Position numbers and translations under genes: made by a program. Shown here piece after piece: positions 9,730 to 18,434 of a DNA stretch of 64,000 bases. Under the pieces are notes generated by a model that had not been told where the DNA came from, did no database searches, and worked only from the letters and a program-made list of their open reading frames with translations. The stretch is taken from contig NZ_OZ032159.1 of the NCBI RefSeq assembly GCF_964026555.1, positions 248,001-312,000 of the forward strand. The letters are read 5' to 3'. The DNA comes from Candidatus Tisiphia endosymbiont of Beris chalybata. Its GTDB lineage: Bacteria > Pseudomonadota > Alphaproteobacteria > Rickettsiales > Rickettsiaceae. How positions within the stretch are numbered: position 1 is the stretch's first letter; each line of letters starts with the position of its first letter.

Positions 9730-9800
9730 CTATCATATAATACTATATTAGAACTATGCTCCTTTAAATCATATCTGAGTTAAACCTTACCCAATACATT

Positions 9801-9944
9801 AGACCTCTTGCATAACCTAAAGATAATTGAAGAATTTTTAGGAGAAACGAAGTCGAGTACCGCAGCGTACATAGACGTACGTGAGGAACAGAGAGGAGTT
9901 TCGACGACAAAATTACCAATTAGATTAGGTTATGCAAGAGGTCT
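9801..9944. mobile_element. MITE family A, copy 2
   Basis: A 144-bp copy in the opposite orientation to copy 1, flanked by ATT at 9798-9800 and 9945-9947. Intergenic, after the 159-aa hypothetical gene. Confidence 0.92.
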
Positions 9945-10162
9945 ATTATAGCCAATTAGAATAGACCTGCTTTACAGCTCGCATTGAGTTGGTAATTTAC
10001 ATGTTGAAATAGGTGCAAAGCCGCAGCTGCCCATGCTTGTGCTGCCGTTTTGCGCCCCTCATCTCCTTCAAATGTTCTGCTGATGAGAATTTTGAAAGAG
10101 ATCTAATAATATTATTAATTTTTTGTTAATGCCCTAACTTTATCTTAAGTAAAAATAATAAT
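9945..10162. other. Intergenic region with a degenerate palindrome remnant
   Basis: After the MITE there is a decayed repeat (AATAGACCTGCTTTACAGCTCG ... CATCTCCTTCAAATGTTCTG ... GAAAGAGATCTAATAAT) related to the remnants near 31.5 and 59.2 kb. No gene is seen in this stretch. Confidence 0.5.
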
Positions 10163-10288
10163 ATGATAAGAGTTATAATTAATAGAGTTATTAAGTCAGT
10201 TATCCGGCATAGCGATAAGAATCTTAATAACGTTACTTTTTCTGGTATTGCCTCTAGCAGGACTGGTTTAGGTAGAGCCTATGAGTTA
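10163..10288 (+). pseudogene. Possible 5' remnant of a gene broken by IS630
   Basis: An ATG at 10163 opens 42 codons (MIRVIINRVIKSVIRHSDKN ... GLGRAYEL) that run into the IS630 left end at 10289. Joining across the element leaves the frame out of register with the ORF that follows the IS, so if the two belonged together a frameshift has also occurred. Weak evidence; it may equally be non-coding. Confidence 0.3.
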
Positions 10289-10387
10289 TACCATTTCCCC
10301 ATTATAAGCAGAGATATTAGATTGATAGAATGAGTAATTTATGATATAAAGCTAGGTAATAATGAAATAATAGGAAGTAACAAGGAA

Positions 10388-10879
10388 ATGCCTAAAGTAT
10401 CAAAAATGATAAATGACGAATTAGTATTAAAAGCAAGGGAAGCTTTGAATAACGGAGGGAAGAATGGTGTTGTAGTAACAAGATTAAAAGCCATACTAGC
10501 ATCGAGTAAGCATGGTATTAAGAAAGTAGCGGAAGTTTATGATATCAACAGATCTTCGCTACATAGATGGGTTGCTCTATTTCGAGATCAAGGCATTGAT
10601 GGTCTCAAGAACATAGCAAAGCCTTCTAGATCAAAATTAAATACTGCTCAAAAAGATGAGATTAAAACTTTGATAAAGAGAGACAGTAGTATTACGATTA
10701 AGAAATTAAAGATAGTGATAAAAGAAAAATTTGATATAGATATAGAAAAATCTAGTATACATAGAATGCTAGGGGCACTTGGGTTTAGGCATATTACTGG
10801 TAGAAAGAGGCATTACAAAGCTGACACATCTTCTCAAGAAGAATTCAAAAAAAAATCTACAACAAGTACACCAAGATAA
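10388..10879 (+). CDS. IS630 transposase, N-terminal frame
   Basis: The 163-residue first frame holds the helix-turn-helix region (HGIKKVAEVYDINRSSLHRW, then a second domain with TIKKLKIVIKEKFDIDIEKS and SSIHRMLGALGF). It ends 24 bp after a run of nine A residues at 10847-10855. The DDE catalytic domain continues in the next frame, so a full transposase needs a shift at the A9 run, by ribosomal frameshifting or transcriptional slippage. The second IS copy has the same arrangement, which favours a working recoding site over a random mutation. Confidence 0.88.
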   Translation: MPKVSKMINDELVLKAREALNNGGKNGVVVTRLKAILASSKHGIKKVAEVYDINRSSLHRWVALFRDQGIDGLKNIAKPSRSKLNTAQKDEIKTLIKRDSSITIKKLKIVIKEKFDIDIEKSSIHRMLGALGFRHITGRKRHYKADTSSQEEFKKKSTTSTPR

Positions 10880-11381
10880 TCCTATGGTACCTATTTATTT
10901 TTTTGATGAGACTAGGTTTGGGACCAATACAAAACATGGTTTAGGATGGTTTGAAAAAGGCAGTAGGACTCCAGTTCCTACAAAGCTGGGATTTAAATCA
11001 TTTTATCTTTATTCTGCTACAAATCATAGAGATGGAGACTCTTTTAGTTTAATTATTCCGAATGTTGATAAGGCCTGTATGCAAGTTTTTCTTAATGAAT
11101 TTGCGAAACATATAACTACAAAAGTTATACTAGTGATGGATGGAGCTGGATGGCATAAAGGTCTTACAATACCAGCTAATATTGAGATTATGTACTTACC
11201 ACCATATAGTCCAGAGTTAAATCCTGTAGAGAGGTTGTGGCAACATTTAAAAGATTCGGTATTAAAAAATAAAGTTTACGATTGTTTAACTAAACTTGAA
11301 GATGCTGTAATTGAATTTATTCAATCTATTTCAATAGAAACTATAAAATCTATATGTAATTGTTCATATATCTATTTATAA
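10779..11381 (+). CDS. IS630 transposase, catalytic (DDE) frame
   Basis: The frame is open from 10779, but its sensible part begins at the A9 run near 10850. It encodes the DDE_3 domain: IYFFDETRFGTN, the second aspartate in VILVMDGAGWHKG, and the glutamate in LPPYSPELNPVERLWQHLK. Joined to the preceding frame as ...SSQEEFKK-NLQQVHQDNP it gives a continuous IS630 transposase of normal length, about 330 residues. Confidence 0.88.
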   Translation: MGLGILLVERGITKLTHLLKKNSKKNLQQVHQDNPMVPIYFFDETRFGTNTKHGLGWFEKGSRTPVPTKLGFKSFYLYSATNHRDGDSFSLIIPNVDKACMQVFLNEFAKHITTKVILVMDGAGWHKGLTIPANIEIMYLPPYSPELNPVERLWQHLKDSVLKNKVYDCLTKLEDAVIEFIQSISIETIKSICNCSYIYL

Positions 11382-11388
11382 TAGGGAA

Positions 11389-11661
11389 ATGGTATTAGAG
11401 TTGCTCCCTTTGGTCATAGTGTTAATTGCGGCGTTTGTATGTTTAGTAAGTATCGTGGTTACGGTAGTAAAAATCGTTTATGACTATTGTAATGAGATTA
11501 ATGAGGAAGATCCTGCGCCCGAAGAATCAGAGATACCAGCCCTCTCATCTCACTCTCCTGATTACGAGACTGTTGAAATTGAAGCAGAGGAAAGCAAAAA
11601 ACTAACCGGTGAGATTAGGAAAGAATATAATGCGGATAGTTCCACTTCAGGGGGAGAATAA
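11389..11661 (+). CDS. Membrane protein fragment, 90 aa, start supplied by the IS end
   Basis: Not recognised. The ATG (11389) lies inside the right terminal repeat of IS630, so the present start is created by the insertion and the protein is probably the C-terminal part of a longer one. It has one transmembrane segment (residues 3-29, LELLPLVIVLIAAFVCLVS onward) followed by an acidic tail (NEEDPAPEESEIP, SPDYETVEIEAEESKK). This architecture resembles the neighbouring 224-aa membrane protein. Whether it is expressed is unknown. Confidence 0.45.
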   Translation: MVLELLPLVIVLIAAFVCLVSIVVTVVKIVYDYCNEINEEDPAPEESEIPALSSHSPDYETVEIEAEESKKLTGEIRKEYNADSSTSGGE

Positions 11662-11713
11662 AAATTATCAGTATAAATTTGGCGTTGCCGATAAATTTCA
11701 TGGGTGAGTTAGT

Positions 11714-11857
11714 AGACCTCTTGCATAACCTAAAGATAATTGAAGAATTTTTAGGAGAAACGAAGTCGAGTACCGCAGCGTACATAGACGTACGTGAGGA
11801 ACAGAGAGGAGTTTCGACGACAAAATGACCAATTAGATTAGGTTATGCAAGAGGTCT
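11714..11857. mobile_element. MITE family A, copy 3
   Basis: A full 144-bp copy in the same orientation as copy 2. Its flanks do not match (AGT on the left, ATT on the right), unlike most copies, so it may have recombined with another copy or one flank has mutated. It lies just upstream of the small heat-shock gene. Confidence 0.9.
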
Positions 11858-11921
11858 ATTGAAATAAACATAAAACGCAATATATTATATAACTATGCAT
11901 CAGTAAAATATGAGGTTAACT

Positions 11922-12605
11922 ATGGAAAATCACTGGACAAATTTAAATATTAATCAAACACAAGCCAAGAAAGGCCAACATTACCAAGCAGTGGGAAGGT
12001 CGCAAGCTCACCCATCAAATAGTTGGGCAGGAAGTCTATTGGTGCTTGGAATTTTTGTTACTAGCATAATGCTTAATAATGGTCAGGTAGAGGCAGCTAC
12101 CGTGAAAACGCCACAAGCGCAGGAAAATTTAAAGGGCCAAGAGAATAGCGATAGTCAACGCAATGAAGCGGTAGAGTATCATAACCCATTTGAGCAATTA
12201 TCCAAAGATATGGATAGATTATGGCATAAGATGGCGATAAGAGATCATAGCTGTCATATAATAGATGAACCCTTTATGAATAATACTAGCTTTAATAGCT
12301 ATCTTAATAGTAATGATAAAGAATATATATTAAATATTGAGATACCTGGTTTTGAAAAAGAACAAGTAAAAGTTGAGCTACAGGGTGAATATATTATAAT
12401 TAAAGCTCAGAAAGCTGAGAAAAGTAAGAAAGATGACTCTCATACCAATTCACAACGGCGTAGTTCATTAGACCAAAAATTGTTTCTACCAAAAGATGTG
12501 AATAAAAACGGGATTACAACTAGCTTAAAAAATGGAGTCTTAACTATTATTTTACCTAAATCTCCAATAAAAACTGAAGAGATTAAAACAATTCCTATCG
12601 GTTAA
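11922..12605 (+). CDS. Small heat-shock protein (Hsp20/alpha-crystallin) with N-terminal export or anchor segment
   Basis: ATP-independent holdase. The alpha-crystallin domain occupies about residues 110-222 of the 227-residue product: KEYILNIEIPGFEKEQVKVE, GEYIIIKAQKAE, LDQKLFLPKDVNKNGITTSL, NGVLTIILPKS. The ATG at 11922 is preferred over 11910 because GAGG lies six bases before it. It is unusual in carrying, before the domain, a hydrophobic stretch (SWAGSLLVLGIFVTSIMLNN) followed by VEAATV, which looks like a signal peptidase site. Most bacterial Hsp20 proteins are cytosolic, so this one may act in the periplasm or be secreted or anchored. The basis is motif reading only. Confidence 0.88.
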   Translation: MENHWTNLNINQTQAKKGQHYQAVGRSQAHPSNSWAGSLLVLGIFVTSIMLNNGQVEAATVKTPQAQENLKGQENSDSQRNEAVEYHNPFEQLSKDMDRLWHKMAIRDHSCHIIDEPFMNNTSFNSYLNSNDKEYILNIEIPGFEKEQVKVELQGEYIIIKAQKAEKSKKDDSHTNSQRRSSLDQKLFLPKDVNKNGITTSLKNGVLTIILPKSPIKTEEIKTIPIG

Positions 12606-12620
12606 GGAGGTAAAGTCTTG

Positions 12621-12821
12621 GGCATTGCCAATAAAATAGTTGATGCCGGAGCATTGTCATTGTAAGAAGGCCATAAGGCCGACGAAGCAATCTCGAAAAA
12701 TCCTGCAAACAAAACCAATGTTTCCTGGATTGCGGCGCACCGCAAACGCTCGCTTAGCTCATGACGTTTACGGTACCCAAGCACAATCTTTTATCGCCAA
12801 CAACTATTTATCGGCAATGCC
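12621..12821. mobile_element. MITE family C, copy 1
   Basis: A 201-bp element with ends GGCATTGCC / GGCAATGCC and inner arms ATAGTTGATGCC / CAACTATTTATCGGC. It is flanked by a perfect 8-bp direct repeat AAGTCTTG (12613-12620 and 12822-12829), which proves insertion. ORFs drawn across it are artefacts. Confidence 0.92.
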
Positions 12822-12944
12822 AAGTCTTGGCAGATTTGGTAAAGAAATTATTAGACCACTTCATGATTAATTGATAATTGATTGACTTAATTAATTTTTA
12901 GGAGCAATATGTATTTGTAATATATTAAGTAAGAGGTTTGTATT

Positions 12945-13562
12945 ATGTCTAAGAGTCTTGAAGTTTTAGCTTACTATCAAGGAGAAGGTTATACAAAATT
13001 GGATTTTGGAAGGTGGTTACCTAAAGCTGCAAAAAGTGAATATGTCCCACGGGAATGGAATGATGAAAGCAAAGCTATGGCTTGTTATATGGTGGAAAAG
13101 TATCACCTTGGAGCAAAAGATTATGATAAGCATATAGCTCGACATCTTAAGTTAGGTGAGACTATTCTCTCCCTTCCTGCTGGTTATAAAATAAAGTTAC
13201 CAGAGATGTCTTTAGAAGTTAGAAAGAAAATTTTGGATAATGCTCAAACCCTTTCCAATTCTGATGACAGAGATATATTAAATGCTCTCTCATTACAATT
13301 TAAGGATCATCAGTTGAGTATTATCGAGCCTGCTCCTGTGGCGGTAGTAGAGCAGACTTCAGAACCTGCTGCTCAGGCATTCTGTCAATGCCCTGCTGAG
13401 AAGCTAGCTTCTTCTTCTCCATTGCCCCCCGCTCCTCCTCCCCATGGTGCACCTCCTCCTGCTTATGAGGACGTAGTCCTCATAAGTGTGGTGCAGCAGG
13501 GCGTTCCACCAGGAGGTAATATTCACCATGAGTATGCTAGTAATGTGGTTTGGGATCAGTAG
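12945..13562 (+). CDS. Hypothetical effector-like protein with PPPAY motif
   Basis: No family recognised. The 205-residue product has an N-terminal soluble region (residues 1-125, for example KAMACYMVEKYHLGAKDYDK and GETILSLPAGYKIKLPEMS) and a proline-rich C-terminal region. There, PLPPAPPPHGAPPPAYEDV (about residues 157-176) contains a canonical PPxY motif of the viral late-domain type. No signal peptide is seen; export would have to be by the type I or IV route. A perfect 11-bp inverted repeat sits in the DNA right after the motif. It stands alone between MITE C and the convergent miaA gene. Confidence 0.65.
   Translation: MSKSLEVLAYYQGEGYTKLDFGRWLPKAAKSEYVPREWNDESKAMACYMVEKYHLGAKDYDKHIARHLKLGETILSLPAGYKIKLPEMSLEVRKKILDNAQTLSNSDDRDILNALSLQFKDHQLSIIEPAPVAVVEQTSEPAAQAFCQCPAEKLASSSPLPPAPPPHGAPPPAYEDVVLISVVQQGVPPGGNIHHEYASNVVWDQ
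13462..13486. repeat. Perfect 11-bp inverted repeat inside the PPPAY gene
   Basis: CTTATGAGGAC-GTA-GTCCTCATAAG lies within the coding sequence just after the PPxY codons. It may form an mRNA hairpin; no function is evident. Confidence 0.8.
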
Positions 13563-13602
13563 TAGGTAAAAACAAAACTCATACCAAACTATTTAGACAT
13601 TT

Positions 13603-14550
13603 TTAATGATATAGCTTTAATAATTCAGCATTATTAAAGCTATTGATCAACTCTTCAAATTGCGAGTTATCAGAGTATTCTAAGGTAGTTTTATCTTTTA
13701 TTTGGTTTCTAAACCAAGTGAGTTGTCTTTTGGCGTATTGTCGAGTTTTCGTTTGGGTTAAGGTTAATGCTTCCTGCATCGTAATCTTATTTGTTAAATA
13801 TGCTAGTATTTCTTGCACGCCAATAGCTTTGGTACCTGAGGTAGTAGCAATAGGAAAATTTTTAGCCATCACCTTTACTTCTTCAATTGCTCCACTATTA
13901 AATAAAGTCTGCACCCGGGCATTACAGCTGTCATAAAGAAAATTACGTTCGGGCTGTAGGAAAAATACTTGTACCTTAAATTGTGCTAGGATAGGGATAT
14001 TTTGAGTAGTATAAAATTCAAAAATAGATCTGCCAGTTTGCATACACACTTCATAGCTCCTGATAGAACGCTGCGCATCTGAAGGGTGTAGTTTTTGCCC
14101 AGCAATTTCATCTAATTTCTGTAATTTTTGAAAAAATTCTACCTGGCCAATATGAGAATGCAATTCTCGGACATATTTCCGGATTTCCGGCGATATATCT
14201 GGGATCTCATTGTAACCAAAAAGTAAAGAATTAATATATAGGCCCGTTCCTCCAATAATAATTGGTAGCTTGCCTATAGAAGTAATTTCTTTAATTGCTT
14301 CCAGAGCCTTATTGAGATATTTTACAGTTGAAAATTCCTGTTCGATAGATAAAAAGTTATAAAGAAGATATGGTATTTCCTTGCGATATATTGCTAAAGG
14401 GGAAGCAGTAATAATAGGTATTTGCTGATATATTTGCATAGAGTCACTATTAATTATTGCACCATTATATAATTTAGCTAAATGGTGCCCTAAATAGGTC
14501 TTGCCACTAGCGGTGGGGCCACAAATAATTAATATATCCTTCTTTTGCAT
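13603..14550 (-). CDS. miaA: tRNA dimethylallyltransferase
   Basis: Adds a dimethylallyl group to A37 of tRNAs reading UNN codons. At 315 residues it has normal length. The P-loop GPTASGKT is at residues 11-18, followed by NSDSMQIYQQIPIITASP, GGTGLYINSLLFGYNEIP and the conserved C-terminal TRQYAKRQLTWFRNQ. The stop lies about 40 bp from that of the convergent PPPAY gene. Upstream, 11 bp away, is the phosphohexomutase gene in the same direction, so the two are probably co-transcribed. Confidence 0.96.
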   Translation of the reverse strand: MQKKDILIICGPTASGKTYLGHHLAKLYNGAIINSDSMQIYQQIPIITASPLAIYRKEIPYLLYNFLSIEQEFSTVKYLNKALEAIKEITSIGKLPIIIGGTGLYINSLLFGYNEIPDISPEIRKYVRELHSHIGQVEFFQKLQKLDEIAGQKLHPSDAQRSIRSYEVCMQTGRSIFEFYTTQNIPILAQFKVQVFFLQPERNFLYDSCNARVQTLFNSGAIEEVKVMAKNFPIATTSGTKAIGVQEILAYLTNKITMQEALTLTQTKTRQYAKRQLTWFRNQIKDKTTLEYSDNSQFEELINSFNNAELLKLYH

Positions 14551-14561
14551 TCAAAGCTTAG

Positions 14562-15947
14562 CTATATAATAATATTGACTGATCGTAGTAAACTGTATAG
14601 TTCCGCCTTAAGTATATTAAATCCTTCCAGTTCATTGGATTGATATCTTGCAATAAGGTTTGGTTCTGTATTAGAGGCCCTCAATAACCACCAGCCGATA
14701 CTAGAACTAACTCTTATACCATCTATATCATTAAAAAAAATCTTTCTATCAATTAATTTTTGTTTAATTTGGTTAATGACCTTGAATTTTCTATCATCTT
14801 CTAGAGGGATTTTAATGTCTATGGGGGGCTCAATTTGAGGTAACTCCTCTATCATCTCATCTAGCGATTTGTTAGTTTTAGATAATAAATCTAGCAGTCG
14901 TAGAGCCGAATAAATCCCATCATCATAGCCATAATATTTATCAGCAAAAAACAGGTGGCCACTAACCTCTCCTGCGAGCAAAGCGTTAGTTTCTTGCATT
15001 TTATCTTTAATATAAGCATGCCCAGTTTTCCATATTACAGGATTGCCTCCATACTCTTTAATTTGATTAAATGTGGCATCACTTGTTTTTATATCCATTA
15101 TAATAGTAGCATTTGGATGCTTAGCTATTACATCTTTAGCTAATATAGTAAGGATTTGTTCTGCTGTAATCACTTGTCCTGTTTTACTGATTATCCCAAG
15201 GCGGTCTGCATCTCCATCAAAAGCAATACCTACCTCACAATTTTCAGATTGCACTAGCGTAATTAGGTCGGTAAGATTAGTTAAAATGGTTGGGTCAGGA
15301 TGATGAGCTGGAAAGTTACCATCTATTTCCGAATTTATTATTAAATTTTTATTTGGTAATCTGACTTTTAATAGCTCAACAATATTACCAGCTGCCCCAT
15401 TGCCAGGATCCCATGCGACTTTTAACGTAGGATCTATAGTAATTTCCTGAAGAATCCGCCCAGTATATTGCTCAATTATATCTAACTCTACTACTTGACT
15501 ATTTTCGGTAAAGCGGGAGGGAGTATTATCCCACGTGCTGTTACAAATGATATCGTATAAATTATGAATTTGTTTATCGTAAAATGGTTTGCCTGCTGCT
15601 AGCATCTTAAAACCATTATCTTCTTTAGGATTATGGGAGCCAGTAATCATGATACTACCACACGGTTTTAATATTTTATCTGCAAAGTATAAAGCAGGAG
15701 AGGGCACAACTCCAATTGAAAGGACGCTACCTCCCGCATCGATAATACCATTAACCAGTGCCTTATAAAGGGCAGGGGAGCTTAACCTGCCATCGCGCCC
15801 TACACATATTTTTGTAGGTTGTTCCTGCTGGAGCATTTTGGTAAAGGAAAAGCCAATTTTGTATGTCAGAAGGGCAGAAAGATCTGCAAGAGTGTTGCCT
15901 CGAATATCATAGGCTCTAAAAATTGTTTTCTTTATTTTTATTGTCAT
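14562..15947 (-). CDS. Phosphomannomutase/phosphoglucomutase
   Basis: Alpha-D-phosphohexomutase that interconverts sugar 1- and 6-phosphates for envelope polysaccharide precursors. The 461-residue product starts with FRAYDIRGN, the standard N-terminus. It has the catalytic serine loop ITGSHNPKEDNG (Ser near 104), the metal loop FDGDADRLG near 244, the sugar-specificity loop GEVSGHLFF and the phosphate-binding C-terminal segment RASNTEPNLIARYQS. Whether mannose or glucose phosphate is preferred cannot be read from the sequence. It is upstream of miaA and divergent from tsaB. Confidence 0.93.
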   Translation of the reverse strand: MTIKIKKTIFRAYDIRGNTLADLSALLTYKIGFSFTKMLQQEQPTKICVGRDGRLSSPALYKALVNGIIDAGGSVLSIGVVPSPALYFADKILKPCGSIMITGSHNPKEDNGFKMLAAGKPFYDKQIHNLYDIICNSTWDNTPSRFTENSQVVELDIIEQYTGRILQEITIDPTLKVAWDPGNGAAGNIVELLKVRLPNKNLIINSEIDGNFPAHHPDPTILTNLTDLITLVQSENCEVGIAFDGDADRLGIISKTGQVITAEQILTILAKDVIAKHPNATIIMDIKTSDATFNQIKEYGGNPVIWKTGHAYIKDKMQETNALLAGEVSGHLFFADKYYGYDDGIYSALRLLDLLSKTNKSLDEMIEELPQIEPPIDIKIPLEDDRKFKVINQIKQKLIDRKIFFNDIDGIRVSSSIGWWLLRASNTEPNLIARYQSNELEGFNILKAELYSLLRSVNIII

Positions 15948-16019
15948 TATAATTAATTGATTACCACTATACTAAATATGTAGACTAAATAAGTGATGAT
16001 AGATGAAAGATAAGTATAG

Positions 16020-16712
16020 ATGAAAATTTTAGCCTTTGATACTGCAAATAATAGCGCCTCTGTTGCAATTTCAGACGACCAAGTAATCCTAGCTTATCTT
16101 GAAGAGCTAAGGCCTACTTTGCAAGCGGAAACTATAGTTCCTATGATTGAAGAAGCATTAAAAATAGCAGGACTATCTTACCAGCAGCTAGATTATTTAG
16201 CGGTGACTAACGGGCCAGGTAGTTTTACCGGAATTAGAATAGGGCTTTCGGTTGCGAAAGCTATAGTGTTGAGCACTAGTGTCAAGGGGACTACAGTATC
16301 AAATTTTGAGTATTCATATTTTAGGGCAAGTGCGCAGGTTCGAAATTATAGTAAAATGTTTGTCTTTCTTAACGCTTATAGAGGGCAACTATATAGCCAA
16401 GTATTTAATCAAGATGGCACCGCTTCCAAAGCGTTATTAATCACTTATGAACAAGCTATAGATTTAATAAAGAGAGAAGAGGGTATTAGAATTTGTACTG
16501 GTAGCGGGGTAGAACTAATATATGATAGGATAAAAGATCAGGAGAACGTAATAATTTTACCACGCTTTGCTAAGGTAAAAGCCTTACATATATGTCGGTA
16601 TATAGCTAATAAAATATCCCTAACGCAACTTTTACCTTCTAGCATAGAGCCATTATACATCCGCCCTCCAGATGCTAAATTGCAGAGTAAAGGTATTACA
16701 TCTTATTCATAG
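16020..16712 (+). CDS. tsaB: tRNA threonylcarbamoyladenosine biosynthesis protein TsaB
   Basis: ASKHA-fold partner of TsaD in forming t6A37 on ANN-decoding tRNAs. The 230-residue product starts MKILAFDTANNSASVAI and has the signature YLAVTNGPGSFTGIRIGLS near residue 60 and IEPLYIRPPDAK near the C-terminus. The start follows an AAAGATAAG purine stretch. Its 3' end overlaps the convergent argS gene by 17 bp. Confidence 0.94.
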   Translation: MKILAFDTANNSASVAISDDQVILAYLEELRPTLQAETIVPMIEEALKIAGLSYQQLDYLAVTNGPGSFTGIRIGLSVAKAIVLSTSVKGTTVSNFEYSYFRASAQVRNYSKMFVFLNAYRGQLYSQVFNQDGTASKALLITYEQAIDLIKREEGIRICTGSGVELIYDRIKDQENVIILPRFAKVKALHICRYIANKISLTQLLPSSIEPLYIRPPDAKLQSKGITSYS

Positions 16713-18429
16713 GGGTCACCCCTATAATATTAAACCCAACTCTTATAATCTTTTGGATAGCACTTGCCAAGGTCAGGCGGGCTGTGGTTAATTCTAGATC
16801 ATCTTCAATTAAGAAGCGGTAATCATTATTTTCTTTCCCAAAATTCCATAAGGAATGAAATTTAGAAGCTAGGTTAACTAAATAGAAAGCTACTCTATGA
16901 GGCTCAAAATATTTTGCTGCCGCTTCTATAACTTTTGGCCAAGAAGCAAGTAGTTTGATCATTTCTATTTCTTCCTCAGTAGAAAGTAATGACAGATTAT
17001 ACTCGTTTTCTCTAAACTTAACATATGCAGGATACATAGTTTCTTCGGCTTTCATCAGTATGGATCTAGTACGAACATAAGCATATTGTACATAAAATAT
17101 GGGGTTATCTTTTGATTGTTCTCTTACTTTAGCTAAATCAAAATCCAAAGGGGCATCGTTTTTACGGGTCAACATTATAAATCTTATTATATCTTTCCCA
17201 ACTTCCGAAGTTACATCACTAACGCTCGTAAAATTGCCCTTTCGTTTTGACATTTTTACTGCCTCGCCATTATGGACAAAATTTACTAACTGACAAATTT
17301 TTACGTCTACTTTAATTTTCTTCTGCGTCAGCGCTCCTACTATCGCTTCGATTCTTTTGACATATCCAGAGTGGTCAGCTCCTAAAATATAGACTAAACG
17401 TTCGGCTCCTCGGTCTATTTTATCCTTAGCATAAGCTAGATCTGAAGCAAAATAAGTCCAGCTCCCATCAGATTTCTCTATTGATCTATCTTGAGTGTCT
17501 CCAAAATTAGTAGATTTAAACAGTCGATGAGTTTGCGGATTCCACTCCTCCTCTATTTTACCTTTTGGTGGCGGTAATTGTCCTTCATATATTAAGCCCA
17601 TTTGACTCAATAGTTTCACTACTTCATCGATTTTACCATAATCATGTAAGGATTGTTCAGAGAAAAACACCTGGTGTTCAATCTCAAGATCTTTCAGATC
17701 TTTCCTGATTAAATCTAACATCTTTTCTATGCTGAATTTTTTGATTATTTCATGCCGTTTATCATCTGCTACTTCTAGTAGTCTATCCCCAAATTGTTCT
17801 ACTAAGTCCTTAGCCACATCTATTAAATATTCCCCAGGATATAGCCCTTCTGGTAATGAAAGTTTTACCCCTGTTACAATTTCTTGGTAACGAAACAAGA
17901 CAGCTTTAGCTAGATTATCTACTTGGGCGCCTGCATCGTTAATATAATATTCCTTAGTTACTTGATATCCTGTAGTTTCTAAAATCCGTGCTAGCGCATC
18001 CCCATAAACTGCACCCCTAGCATGGCCAATATGTAGAGGGCCTGTAGGGTTGGCAGATACATATTCGATATTGACCTTCTGGTTATTGCCGACATTGATT
18101 TGAAAAAAATCTTCATTATCCAGCAGGATATCTTTAATAGCATGATGCCAACAATCTGCAGTAAGAGTAAAATTAATAAACCCGGGTCCAGCTACCTCAA
18201 TAGAGGCAATATAAGAAAGTGGAGATAGTATTTCTTTAAATTTAATAGCTAGTTCTCGCGGTTTCCCCCCTTGTTTTGAGGCGATAATCATTGCGATATT
18301 ACTTGCTAGATCCCCGTTTAGATTGTCCTTCGGCATTTCTATTGTAGCTAACTGTAATATTTCGTCATTATTGCATATTTGTTGCCCTGCAATAATAATA
18401 TCATTTCGTAATTTATTAAATATATTCAT
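16696..18429 (-). CDS. argS: Arginyl-tRNA synthetase
   Basis: Class I synthetase that charges tRNA-Arg. At 577 residues it is normal for bacteria. Motifs are an N-terminal Add1-type domain, ANPTGPLHIGHARG with HIGH at 133-136, the tight KMSK-type motif VKMSKRKGN near 395, and the C-terminal anticodon-binding DALR domain (FYLVNLASKFHSLWNFG). The start lies 5 bp from the upstream dgt stop, indicating an operon dgt-argS. Confidence 0.96.
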   Translation of the reverse strand: MNIFNKLRNDIIIAGQQICNNDEILQLATIEMPKDNLNGDLASNIAMIIASKQGGKPRELAIKFKEILSPLSYIASIEVAGPGFINFTLTADCWHHAIKDILLDNEDFFQINVGNNQKVNIEYVSANPTGPLHIGHARGAVYGDALARILETTGYQVTKEYYINDAGAQVDNLAKAVLFRYQEIVTGVKLSLPEGLYPGEYLIDVAKDLVEQFGDRLLEVADDKRHEIIKKFSIEKMLDLIRKDLKDLEIEHQVFFSEQSLHDYGKIDEVVKLLSQMGLIYEGQLPPPKGKIEEEWNPQTHRLFKSTNFGDTQDRSIEKSDGSWTYFASDLAYAKDKIDRGAERLVYILGADHSGYVKRIEAIVGALTQKKIKVDVKICQLVNFVHNGEAVKMSKRKGNFTSVSDVTSEVGKDIIRFIMLTRKNDAPLDFDLAKVREQSKDNPIFYVQYAYVRTRSILMKAEETMYPAYVKFRENEYNLSLLSTEEEIEMIKLLASWPKVIEAAAKYFEPHRVAFYLVNLASKFHSLWNFGKENNDYRFLIEDDLELTTARLTLASAIQKIIRVGFNIIGVTPMNKM

Positions 18430-18434
18430 AAAAA

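Larger units (their letters stand above)
10289..11394 (+). mobile_element. IS630-family insertion sequence, copy 1
   Basis: A 1106-bp element with imperfect terminal inverted repeats, TACCATTTCCCCATTATAA at the left and TTATAATAGGGAAATGGTA at the right. TA at each end matches the TA target duplication typical of the IS630/Tc1 superfamily. It carries two overlapping transposase frames. An identical-length copy in inverse orientation lies at 32484-33589. Confidence 0.93.

Noticed and set aside
12602..12870. ORFs of 60-76 aa on both strands after the heat-shock gene
   Set aside because: They are translations of MITE C and recur at 21012-21244 in the same form.
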